From Tetradesmus obliquus (taxonomy: Eukaryota > Chlorophyta > Chlorophyceae > Sphaeropleales > Scenedesmaceae): a DNA stretch of 64,000 nucleotides. The notes beneath the pieces are model-generated. The model saw only the letters and a program-made list of their open reading frames with translations. It ran no database searches and was not told where the DNA came from. How positions within the stretch are numbered: the stretch's first letter is position 1; each line of letters starts with the position of its first letter. The stretch covers positions 3,774,001-3,838,000 of the forward strand of contig CP126197.1 of NCBI GenBank assembly GCA_030272155.1, read 5' to 3'. Shown piece after piece: positions 16,450-26,406 of this stretch. A program made the position numbers and the translations under genes.

Positions 16450-17875
16450 TGCTTTCGCCGCTGTGGCCTGCGACTCTTTTTACTGATCTTCAGAGCCAGT
16501 AGGGGTCAGTCTGATAGCTTGTCCGCTGCTATGCTGCTTCCTGCAGGGACATCGGCATGAGCAGGAAAGCAGGCCTGTTCTGTTCAGCAGCAGCAGAATT
16601 TCTCGTCACATGTAGCAAATCATCGCAGCTTTAAACATGATGTGCTTCGTTGAGACAACTTTAGGCTTGTTGCGAATCATGCAGCGCTGAGTGGCCAACC
16701 CGAGAGTGATATGGCGGGCTCAACGAACGGAACGCAATAGCCCAGTGCAGGCATAGAGCTGTGTACTGAGAAACAAACTTAGTACTTGATTTTAATTATG
16801 ATTACATCAAACAAGTGTCTGCTGCCGTGGCTCACCGTTGTGCGGATCTCCGGCAAAGGACCCCGAGCGGCCTCGTCGCAGCTGAACAACAAATTCAACT
16901 GCTGCTTTTGATAGTGCATATCCAGATACAAGCGGTGTCAGAGCAGTCCCACGGACATCAGTAAACAAAATAGTTCACTTTTCTCGGTGTCATGTGACAC
17001 GTGTCAGTGCCACACCGTTCCATGGTGCTCTTCGGGTGCGAGCATTGCACTAGGACGTGTTGAGAGCCAGAAGTAGCTTTCTTTAACTTGAGGCCGCACA
17101 CGCCACCAGTGCCCTTGATGCGATGGCATCTAGATATCCAGCCACTGAACAGTGGGTCACCCGGCGGTGTTGCTGTCGTTGAGGAACCACGTTTTCTGTA
17201 GCTACTGCGCACTTCGCGACTAGCTCGAAGGGATTTTGCAAACATATGAATGCGCTATGATGGTGGCACAGCAAGCTGCTGCAGCATGCAGTACTGCAAG
17301 CGTCACTCGATGCTGCACCAGCCTGCAGCTGCAGCCTAGCGCCACGGGCCAGTTGATGCCGTGCTCTCAAAGGCTGTGCTGGATGTTGGCACAGATACTT
17401 GTGAAATTTATGATCAGTTTGTCCGAATGCTACCTACAGTCATACGCAGCAACCAGGCCAGCGCAAGTACAGGCTCAGCTCTCAGCCTGAGGACCACTAG
17501 CCCAGGACTGCGGTCTCGGCCGTTGCGGCAGCACTGCAGACAAATGTTCTGTGTTCCTATAATGATAGGAATAACGGCATGAGGGGTAGAATCATGTCGC
17601 AAAGCAGGCATCTGTCAATTTGAGGAGTGCGACCTGTTGGTTTGCCTGTACTGGCCTGAGAGAACAAGCTCAAACAACCGAGAGTAATCAGCTGCAGTTG
17701 CTGCAGAAAACGATGATCACGAAGTTTGTGGGCGCAAGCACCTTACCCACGCCACCACAACCTGTTCACGTGGGATGTCATGTTAGGTGGTGGGCCGAGT
17801 GCGGCCGGAACTGATCAGTCCGTGATCACAGTTGCGAAGCATTGCTACTGCTACGTTCGTTGCTAATCGAGCACC
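16450..17875. promoter_or_regulatory. Divergent promoter region between the ADC-like gene and purH, with one unassigned ORF
   Basis: Start codons at 16449 (-) and 17876 (+) point away from each other over about 1.4 kb. The stretch contains an ATG-started 95-codon ORF on the minus strand (17245-16958) that I cannot assign, and short palindromes such as CCTATAATGATAGG near 17553. No domain is recognisable. Confidence 0.5.
16958..17245 (-). CDS. Unrecognised 95-residue ORF
   Basis: ATG at 17245, stop at 16958. The product is basic with several Cys (GWISRCHRIKGTGG, QCSHPKSTMERCG) and no repeat-driven composition, unlike most chance ORFs here. I know no family it belongs to. It may be chance; it lies in the upstream region of purH. 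Confidence 0.2.
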   Translation of the reverse strand: MFAKSLRASREVRSSYRKRGSSTTATPPGDPLFSGWISRCHRIKGTGGVCGLKLKKATSGSQHVLVQCSHPKSTMERCGTDTCHMTPRKVNYFVY

Positions 17876-18544
17876 ATGGCTCTCCACACCACACGTGCTC
17901 TGCAGCCAAGTGCGCAGCTGTTCTGCAGTGCGGGAGCAGCAGTAGTTGTCAGTGCTCGCAGGATCCGCACAGCAGCACCCTGCGTCAGAGACCAGGCGCA
18001 GAGCAGGAGCGCCCTCACCAGGCAGTGAGTGCACCTGCGACATAGCCTGACTGATGCTGTCACCCCTGCTACTGCTACTACAGTTGCCGCTGCAGCTGCC
18101 TGGCAGCACAAATCCTACCTGTTCAGTTTACTCTACAAAAGAATGCGAAAATTAAATGGATTTTGCATGTGTGGTTGCAGGAGCCTGCCTTCTCTTGCTG
18201 CTTGCCCCAGCACCACCAGCATCAGGGCAGCACGCATGTCAGTGATGGCAGCAGCAGGTATGCCGCATTCCCTGCACATCACGCACCACCTACTTTTGCT
18301 TCAACTGCCTCTCCACACAGCAACTGCAAACATAGACAGCTTTAGTGAGCAACAGCAACAGCATGCAGTATGGTGTGCGGATACGTAATGCGCTGCTTTA
18401 CTTGCAGCCCTAGCAGCCCCAGGCTACCTACATGTGCAGTGCAAGCATATGCCTCCTTGCCCGGCCTATGCACATGCTTTGCCTGGTGCTTCCGTGCTGC
18501 TGTGCTTTATGCTGTAGTATTGCTGTGGGCTGTGCTTACAACTG

Positions 18545-18586
<42 letters not shown>

Positions 18587-18670
18587 AGCTGCGGGCTCCA
18601 AGGGCCGTGCGCTGCTGTCTGTGTCAGACAAGAGCGGACTGGAGGAGCTTGCAAAGGTGCGGCACAGCAA

Positions 18671-18702
<32 letters not shown>

Positions 18703-21700
18703 GCAGCAGATGCAGCAGCAGCATCGTGTGTCAGCTGGCAAGCAACAGGCAGTTGGCTGCTTGGGCTTGAACATTCACACAGGAGACAAATTGGTACTCT
18801 GGCACACCCACAGCTAGACAGCTACATGAATAGCCGTGCATGTGTCTCGCTGGCATAGCCCGGCAAGCAAGACTCACCCTGCAAGCAAGACTCACCTGCA
18901 CGGGCTGCTGCTGCTGCTGCTACTGCAGGGCCTTGCTGCTGCCGGCTACGAGCTGGTGTCCACTGGCAAGCAACACTCACCCCAGCGCTGCCGATGCTGC
19001 TGCTGCTGCTGCTGCTGCTACTGCAGGGCCTTGCTGCTGCCGGCTATGAGCTGGTGTCCACTGGCGGCAGTGCCAAGGCCATTGAGGCTGCAGGCATAGC
19101 CGGCAAGCAAGACTTACCCGTTTTTGCTTCTGCTGCTGCTGCTGCTGCTACTGCAGGGGCTCGCTGCTGCCGGATACGAGCTGGTGTCCACTGGCGGCAG
19201 TGCCAAGGCGATTGAGGCTGCAGGCGTTCCTGTGAGGAAGGTGGAGGACCTGACAGGCTTCCCTGAGATGCTCGACGGTGAGTGTTGCTAACGTTATAAC
19301 AAGATGTTATTTGCTGTTACGTAACAGTGTGGCGCAGGACGCGCGGAACCAGTGTGTTCCACTCATCCTGGTGCATCATGCGCCTAACAAAATGGTTACG
19401 GAGGCCTGTGCGTGGTGCCACATGGCAGCTGTATGAACACGCCCTGTGTTTTGTATTTTCTGACACCTGGTTGTGGGTGTTGCCTGCTGCTGCTGTTGCC
19501 TGCTGGTGCAGGTCGCGTGAAGACGCTGCACCCTGGCGTGCATGGTGGCATCCTGGCTATCCGCAGCAACCCTGAGCACATGGCAGCCATCAAGCAGCAC
19601 GACATCAGCACAATTGATGTGGTGGGTGGCTGTGGCCGGCAGCAAACCCGCATCTCGCTTCAAGCATATGTGTTGCATGTGGTTGGAATGTGTCAGCTGG
19701 CCAGAAACAGCACTCGCATTTTAGTATCTGACACATGTCAGATAGATAGCACATGTGTTGCATGTGATTGGCTTTTGTCAGCTGGCTGGAGACAGCAGTA
19801 GTGCAGCTAAATGGATGGCAACCTGGTGGGTGTTTTGGCCACCTGTTCTGCAATGGATGGATGGGTAACAATAGACGGCATGCACATGCCAGCAACAGCA
19901 GCAGGGTGAGGCAGCAGCACAACCAAAGACAGCAGCAACTCTTCACCACCGCTACAGCTGCCGCCTCCTCACCTTCCCATCTATGCTGTCTCATAATCAC
20001 GCACCTCCTACTCTTGTTTTTTCTGCTGCAGGTGGTGGTCAACCTGTCCCCCTTCAGGGCCACAGTGACCAAGAGCCCCAACCTCCCTTTGCGGATGGCA
20101 CCTCATGCTGTCTTCACGCATCGTGTCTACTCCGTATCACGCACCCCCGCCGCCGCTGCTGCTGCTGCTGCTGCTGCAGGTGGTGGTCAACCTGTACCCC
20201 TTCAGGGCCACAGTGACCAAGAGCCCACCACCTCCCTTTGCGGATGGTGTTGAGAACATCGACATCGGCGGCCCCGCCATGATCCGCGCAGCAGCCAAGA
20301 ACCACGGCGATGTGACAGTGGTGGTGGACCCTGCTGACTATGCGGAGCTGCTGACTCAGCTGACAGCTGGCGAGGTGTCTGAAGGTGGGCTCATTGATAA
20401 CGGTGTGCCATCGTGCATGTCTGCAGATGTTTGTGTATAAGAACTGCAGCAATGTGAGTGAAGGTGGGCCCTCCTGACGCTGCCAGAGGCTTTGTAACAC
20501 CGTTCGGATGTCACTTGTGCACTTATGTAATGGTTGTGGTGGACCCTGCTGACTATGAGGAGCTGCTGACTCAGCTGACAGCTGGCGAGGTGTCCGAAGG
20601 TGGGCGCTGCTGCTGCTGTTGTATCAAGAAAGTATGCTGCTTTACTATAGTGCATGTCTGCAGTGGTTTGGCAAGGAGTGAAGTAGCAGAGAGCATTTTT
20701 CAGAGCTGTACCACCTACTAGCAGTGTGTTTGCTTTTGCGAAAACAAACCAATGCTGCTGTTGCTGCTGCTGCCGCTGCAGACTTCCGCAAGAAGATGGC
20801 ATGGAAGGCGTACCAGCACACAGCAAGCTACGACTCACAGGTGCGACAGCAGCAGCAGCAGCAGCAGCGGCAGCAGCGGCAACAGCAGCTGTTCTGTGTG
20901 CAAGCTTCCCAGCAGCACCTCAACACCTGGCATATCACTTGTGAATATTTGCAGGAAGCACGCTTTGCAAGAGCACAATGCAACATAATATGTGTCCAAT
21001 TGTGTCTTTCTCGGCTGTCCGCCTGTTATTGTGCTTCACCACGTCTCACTGTGCAGGTTGCGGAGTGGCTGTGGGGCCAGTTCGGCGGCGGCGAGCCAGC
21101 ACCAGAGATGTCTGTGCCAATGAAATTCTGAGCTACGGCGATTCATGTCCCTCTGTTGTTGCGCCGCTCCATGCCCCACCTCACCATGCAGGTTGCGGGG
21201 TGGCTGTGGGGCCACTGTGGCAATAACACCTGGCATGTATGCATGTGCGTGTAGTGCAATTCCCCTCCAATGTTGTGCTCCATTGCACCTGCAGGTTGCA
21301 GAGTGGCTGTGGGGCCAAGTCGGCAGCGGCGAGCCAGCACCAGCAGCACCTCATCACTTGGCATATCATCATGTGTGTCTAACCAACTCAGCCCCGTCTG
21401 TTGTCGTGCCTCACCATGCCCCGCTTCACTGTGCAGGTTGTGGAGGGGCTGTGGGGCACCACTGCACCTGGCATGCCTGCAAGTGTGTCAACACAGCCGC
21501 CCTCTGTTGCTGTGCCTCACCATCCCTCACCTCACCCTGCAGGTTGCGGAGTGGCTGTGGGGCCAAGTAGGCGGCGGCGAGCCAGCACCAGAGATGTCTG
21601 TCCCCATGAAGCTTGCCCAGGGCCTGCGCTATGGCGAGAACCCGCACCAGGCTGCTGCATTCTACACAGATGGCAGCCTGGCAGAAGCCGGGAAGGGAGG

Positions 21701-24700
21701 CATTGCCACAGCAGTGCAGCATCATGGCAAGGAGATGAGTTATAACAACTACCTGGATGCGGATGCAGCGTACAGCTGCTGCTGCGACTTCAAGGTGCGT
21801 TGATTGTTGTGACAGGACGAATGGATGCGGCTCCTGGATGCTGAGGAACCAAGCCTGTTATGTACGTGTTATGTAACAGTCATTGCATTGATGCATGAGC
21901 AGCAGCCGGGGGGTGTAAAGCAGGTCGTGTTGGCATGCATGTGATGACGCTACTAGCGCAGGCAGCACATGGACAGCGCAGCTGCTGTAATTGTGCAGCA
22001 CACTTCCCGCCGCGCTGTTGATGAAGTCCTGCTATCCTTGCTGCTGCTGCTGCTGCTGCTGTTGCTGCCGCTGCTGCTGCTGCTGCAGGAGCCCACCTGC
22101 GTGATCGTGAAGCACACCAACCCCTGCGGCGTGGCCACCCGGGACGACCTGCTGGAGGCCTACCGGCTGGCCGTTATTGCCGACCCGGTCAGCGCCTTCG
22201 GCGGCATCGTTGCATTCAACAGGCAGGTGGACGAGAAGCTGGCCCGCGAGCTGCGCGAGTACAGGTGGGGTTATGTTTTTTCTACTTTCTATTTGGAGTT
22301 GCATCGAGGCTGCGTTTTCGGTCCCCGGTTGTGTTACGTGAGTTTGCCTGCCGCCACGGTCCAACCAGCAGGCAGGACATGTGAAGAATAATGATGCTTG
22401 TTGTGCATGTTACATGTTGTGCGCATGGGCTGGGTCCAAGGCTGTGTATGCATGGCATCTGTAAGAAGCAGCAGCTGCGATGCTATAGCTGCTGGTTCCG
22501 TTGGGTGCCTACAGCAAAGCAAGCTGCGCTGATTGGTTGCGCGGCGGCCTGCGTGCCGAGGAGCAGGCGGCTTCCCTACCGCTTGCACCGCTGGCATGTG
22601 GGCCGGATATAACAATATCAATATAACACGTCAGCACCAGCACTCTTGCACACCACCGATGGCGAGGTCCCCACGGACGGCAAGACACGCATTGCACTTC
22701 CCCGAAGTTACCAGCAAGCAAATCACTATTGGAGCACTGCTGACCATCTGCGTGCGCATGCATCTGTGTTACTTGTGCCGCAGGTGCCCCACCGACAGCG
22801 AGACGCACATGTTCTACAACATTATCAGCAAGCAAGCAACCATTAAACCACTGCTGACCATCTGCCCGCGCATGCATCTTCATCTTGTCTTACGTGTGCC
22901 GCAGGTCTCCCACGGACGGCGAGACGCGCATGTTCCACAAAAACATCAGCGGGCAAACAACCAACAGACTCCTGCTGACCATCTGCTTGCGCATGCACCT
23001 TCATTTTGTCACACTTGTGCCGCAGGTCTCCCACCGACGGCGAGACGCGCATGTTCTACGAGATTGTGGTTGCCCCCGGCTACACCCCCGAGGGCCTTGA
23101 GGTGCTCAAGGGAAAGAGCAAGGCGCATACACCTGTATTACTTGTGCCGCAGGTCTCCCACCGACGGCGAGACGCGCATGTTCTACGAGATTGTTGTGGC
23201 GCCCGGCTACACCCCCGAGGGCCTTGAGGTGCTCAAGGGCAAGAGCAAGGCGCATACACCTGCATTACTTGTGCCGCAGGTCCCCCACTGACGGCGAGAC
23301 GCGCATGTTTTACAGAAACTTCAGCGCGCAAACAACCATCAGACTCCTGCTGACCATCTGCCCGCGCATACACCTGTATTACTTGTGCCGCAGGTCTCCC
23401 ACAGATGGCGAGACGCGCATGTTCTACGAGATTGTTGTGGCCCCAGGCTACACCCCCGAGGGCCTGGAGGTGCTCAAGGGCAAGAGCAAGGCGCACACAC
23501 CTGCATTACTTGTGCCGCAGGTCCCCCACTGACGGCGAGACGCGCATGTTCTACAAAAACATCAGCAGGCAAACAACCATCAGACTCCTGCTGACCCTCT
23601 GCTTGCGCATGCATCTGTCTTACGTGTGCTGCAGGTCTCCCACGGACGGCGAGACGCGCATGTTCTACGAGATTGTTGTGGCGCCTGGCTACACCCCCGA
23701 GGGCTTGGAGGTGCTCAAGGGCAAGAGCAAGGCGCTGCGCATCCTGGAGGCAGCGCCGCGCCCGCCAAGCGGCAGGTCGCTGCGCCAGGTGGCCGGCGGC
23801 TGGCTGATGCAGGTGAGTGGCAAAACCTATCTGTGTTACTCTGTTGACTGTTAATTCGAGGTTGGTTTGTTGATTGCAGCCAGGCCAGACGCAGGTAACA
23901 GTTGAGGTGTTGCATATAGCATGTTATTGTGTTACATGTTGTAACATGTTATTGTGCAGTCATCTTGTGCCGCAGGGTGCTGACGTCCTCTCCCCTGAGG
24001 ACACCACCTTCACCGTGGTCAGCAAGGCACAGCTAACACAGCAGCAGCTGAGCGACCGTTCATTGACTTTGCCTTACTGTTAGTTGCACTGCAGGGTGCT
24101 GATGACCTGTCCCCTGAGGACACCACCTTCACTGTGGTCAGCGAGGCACAGTCAACACAGCAGCATCTGAGCGACCGTCCATTGACTTTGCCTCACTGTT
24201 ATATGTCCTGCAGGGCGCTGACGACCTGTCACCTGAGGACATCACCTTCACTGTTGTCAGCGAGAAGCAGCCCACAGAGCAGCAGCTGAGCGACCTGCGG
24301 TTTGCGTGGCGCTGCGTGAAGCACGTCAAGTCCAACGCCATCACTGTGGCTAAGGACAACAAGCTGCTGGGCATGGGCAGCGGGCAGCCAAACAGGTGCG
24401 CTGTTTGAATTTGAATTCGCACATGATTTAAATTATTGCTGATTCGAACTGGTCAAGTCCAATGCCATCACAGTGGCGAAGGACAACAAGCTGCTGGGCA
24501 TGGGCAGCGGGCAGCCAAACAGGTGCGCTGTTGTTATAACTTGATTTTGAGTAGGATTTGAACCGGATTTGACTTATTGCGAGGTGGTGTTGTGTTTGCG
24601 GTGTGCCCCGCAGGTGATCTTCACTGTCGCTGACTGCCGCTAGATCAATTTTGCAAGAAACTGCTGAGGATGCTGCGCATGTTGCTCTGCATTTTATTTT

Positions 24701-25316
24701 TGTTGCTGCTGCCGCTGATGCTTTGTGCTGTCCTTTGTAAACCTTGCAGGGTGAAGAGCACGCAGATAGCAATGGAGAAGGCGGGTGACGACATCAAGGG
24801 AGCAGTGCTGGCCAGTGACGCCTTCTTCCCCTTCAGCTGGGGAGACAGCGTGGAGATGGCCTGCCAGGTGCGTTATAACATGTTACATGACTGTCATTCA
24901 GCTGTTGGTCAACAGTGCGGGCAGATTCAGAAGATGGCTGCTTGTCAGCAAGTGCGAGTGTGTTGTGCGGCGAAAGTCGTTGTTTCCTGCTTGCGGCAGT
25001 TGCAGGAGAGCTGTTAGCCTGCATCCAGCTCCCAGCTCCCCGCCATCGACTGCTCTTTTTATGCGCTTATTCCCCTTCTCATCATCACATGTTGACAGAG
25101 TGATGGCAGTTTGGATACATGTCAGCAGCCTAGCGACACGGTCTGCTGATGATTTCTTCAACATTGTATCTGTATACACTACTGCCTTTCCTGCAGGCCG
25201 GCGTTGTCGCCATCGCACACCCCGGGGGCAGCATTAGGGACCAGGATGCCATCGACTGCTGCAACAAGTACGGCGTGGCGCTGGTGACCACAGGCGTGCG
25301 CCACTTCAAGCACTAA
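17876..25316 (+). CDS. purH: Bifunctional AICAR formyltransferase / IMP cyclohydrolase (PurH/ATIC), transit peptide predicted
   Basis: Performs the last two steps of purine synthesis: AICAR to FAICAR (with 10-formyl-THF) and FAICAR to IMP. Thirteen exons: 17876-18024, 18181-18257, 18589-18656, 19157-19277, 19512-19621, 20180-20384, 20782-20840, 21543-21794, 22089-22264, 23635-23812, 24214-24395, 24750-24867, 25197-25316. All are in frame, giving 604 residues. The first ~75 residues ([12 protein letters not shown]..., Ser/Ala/Arg-rich) look like a plastid or mitochondrial transit peptide. Cyclohydrolase domain: [67 protein letters not shown]. Transformylase domain: [19 protein letters not shown] (Lys-His catalytic pair, about 355-356), [20 protein letters not shown]-type strand, SDAFFPF and [10 protein letters not shown]. 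Sequence style is bacterial/plant. The gene is extraordinary for the number of partial exon copies in its introns (see separate entries). Confidence 0.95.
18546..18588 (+). repeat. (CTG)n forming the 3' end of purH intron 2
   Basis: An uninterrupted CTG run ends in CTGCTGCAG, the acceptor of the exon at 18589. Confidence 0.95.
18665..18722 (+). repeat. Sense CAG tract just after the donor of purH exon 3
   Basis: Starts about 9 nt inside the intron that begins GTGCGG at 18657. The same intron carries CTG tracts before each of the three copies of the next exon edge (18904-18922, 18990-19020, 19130-19150), so complementary tracts sit at both ends. Confidence 0.9.
18900..19277 (+). repeat. Three tandem copies of purH exon 4 (two partial)
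   Basis: Exon-like starts at 18929, 19027 and 19157 (spacings 98 and 130 bp), each preceded by a CTG run and CTACTGCAG. The first copy keeps codons through LVSTG, the second through AIEAAG, and only the third continues to the end of the exon with a GTGAGT donor. Confidence 0.93.
20032..20384 (+). repeat. Duplicated 5' part of purH exon 6
   Basis: Exon-like starts at 20032 and 20180 (offset 148). The upstream copy matches about 65 bp encoding [15 protein letters not shown] and is followed by diverged sequence. Only the second runs through to the donor at 20385. Confidence 0.9.
20530..20606 (+). repeat. Copy of the donor edge of purH exon 6 in the following intron
   Basis: About 70 bp (codons for [21 protein letters not shown] plus the donor GTGGGC) repeat the end of exon 6, 215 bp downstream of the true donor. 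It lies in the intron before exon 7. Confidence 0.9.
21057..21620 (+). repeat. Five tandem copies of the 5' edge of purH exon 8
   Basis: Exon-like starts at 21057, 21192, 21295, 21437 and 21543 (spacings 135, 103, 142, 106). Each follows a GCAG acceptor and begins with codons for VAEWLWGQ or a decayed form. Copy 1 runs to a stop after MSVPMKF, copies 2 and 4 decay within about 30-45 bp, copy 3 within about 60 bp. Only the last is the full exon. Confidence 0.93.
22035..22088 (+). repeat. CTG-rich 3' end of purH intron 8
   Basis: About 54 nt of CTG with a few interruptions, ending in CTGCAG directly before the exon at 22089. Confidence 0.93.
22784..23740 (+). repeat. Eight-copy tandem array of the 5' part of purH exon 10
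   Basis: Exon-like starts at 22784, 22905, 23026, 23153, 23280, 23394, 23521 and 23635 (spacings 121, 121, 127, 127, 114, 127, 114), each after TGTGC.GCAG. Two unit types occur. Short units (1, 2, 5, 7) keep about 37 nt of exon then a shared spacer beginning near AACATCAGC.GGCAAAC. Long units (3, 4, 6) keep about 100 nt of exon up to KGKSKA and then break without a donor. Unit 8 is the complete exon with donor GTGAGT at 23813. The units are substituted relative to each other, so they are not a simple assembly repeat. Confidence 0.95.
23976..24395 (+). repeat. Three tandem copies of the 5' part of purH exon 11
   Basis: Exon-like starts at 23976, 24095 and 24214, exactly 119 bp apart. The first two match about 80 bp (codons for [15 protein letters not shown] and onward to QLSD) and then share an intron-like tail (CATTGACTTTGCCT). 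The third is the full exon. Confidence 0.95.
24448..24535 (+). repeat. Copy of the donor edge of purH exon 11
   Basis: About 75 bp ending ...CAGCCAAACAG|GTGCGCTG repeat the end of exon 11 about 130 bp downstream of the true donor (24396), with a few silent-type substitutions. Confidence 0.93.
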
Positions 25317-25404
25317 AGTGCAGCGCAGCACAGCGCAGGACAGTACAGGGCAGCACAGCATAGTGCAGCGCAACGCAGCGCAGCGCACCTTTGTGCCACT
25401 TACG

Positions 25405-25575
25405 TGAGTTGCGCTGGTGACCTCAGGCGTGCGCCACTTCAAGCTCTGAGCGCAGAGCAGTGCAGTACAGTGCAGTGCAACGCAGAGCAGCGCAGCGCAC
25501 TTCTGTGCGCGTGACGTGAGTGGCGCTGATGACCACTGTTGCTGCTGCGCGCTGCCCCACTTCAAGCACTGAGGG
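25405..25575 (+). repeat. Two copies of the purH terminal codons and stop after the gene
   Basis: The last codons ([12 protein letters not shown], stop 25314-25316) recur after the gene at about 25410-25449 (ALVTSGVRHFKL, stop) and, more decayed, at about 25522-25572 (CCACTTCAAGCACTGA). Spacing is near 120-130 bp, and the CAGCGCAG-rich flank is copied too. Confidence 0.88.
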
Positions 25576-26374
25576 CAGTGCTGTTGCTGCTGTGCATAGC
25601 AGCAGGGCGCCGAACTGTGTTAGAGATACATGGGCCTAGGTGCTGCTTGTCAGTCACGGCATAGGTCACGCACAGTATGAAGGTGCCATATTGGCGTGGC
25701 GCCAGCCGCTTGATCAGTGGCTCAACATGCTGATTTTTTTTGTTACCATGCTCATTTGACTCAAATGGCAGCCTGTATGCACGTGCTCTGGCCTGCAGAG
25801 GCAGATGCACAACTGTGTACTGCAGCAGCATGCCGTGTGGGAGAATTCTGTGCCAATGATGCAAGAAGCTTGCTCGTGCACGTGTGTTTGTAGATGGCTG
25901 CAGGATATTTATTGGTGATCTCTAGGTGTTGTTACTTGACTCGGACTGCTGCACTTCAGCAGCCCGCTGCACTTCAGCAGACTGCTGCACTTCAGCGGCA
26001 GGTGTGTGCTGTGGGGTTGTTTGTGGCAAGCACGCATGCTGACGCTGCTAGCATGCTAAGCTTAAGCAAGCTTGCTTCATGTTGGTGTGTGCAGCCCTTG
26101 GCACTGGGTGTGGTGCATCTATGGGCCCACAGCAGTGCACGCAGTTTACAGGTGCAGCAGCTGGCTGCAGGTTTAGCGTGAAGTCACAAGGATAACTCTT
26201 TTTCTAACGGTGCTTATTGACGGACGAAAAAGAAAGATCAAAATGTGTGTTTGACAAGCTTCCCAACATGTGTCTCAGCAGCAATTTGCACCAATGTTTT
26301 TTTGCAAAAAATGCTGGTTGCAATGGAGCAAAGTTGTACTTTGGCCCCCATGGGAGGTCACACCGCCCCCTGCC

Positions 26375-26406
<32 letters not shown>

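Noticed and set aside
22784..23812. CRISPR-like regular spacing of about 120 bp
   Set aside because: The repeated units are exon plus splice acceptor of purH, far too long for CRISPR repeats, and the genome is eukaryotic.
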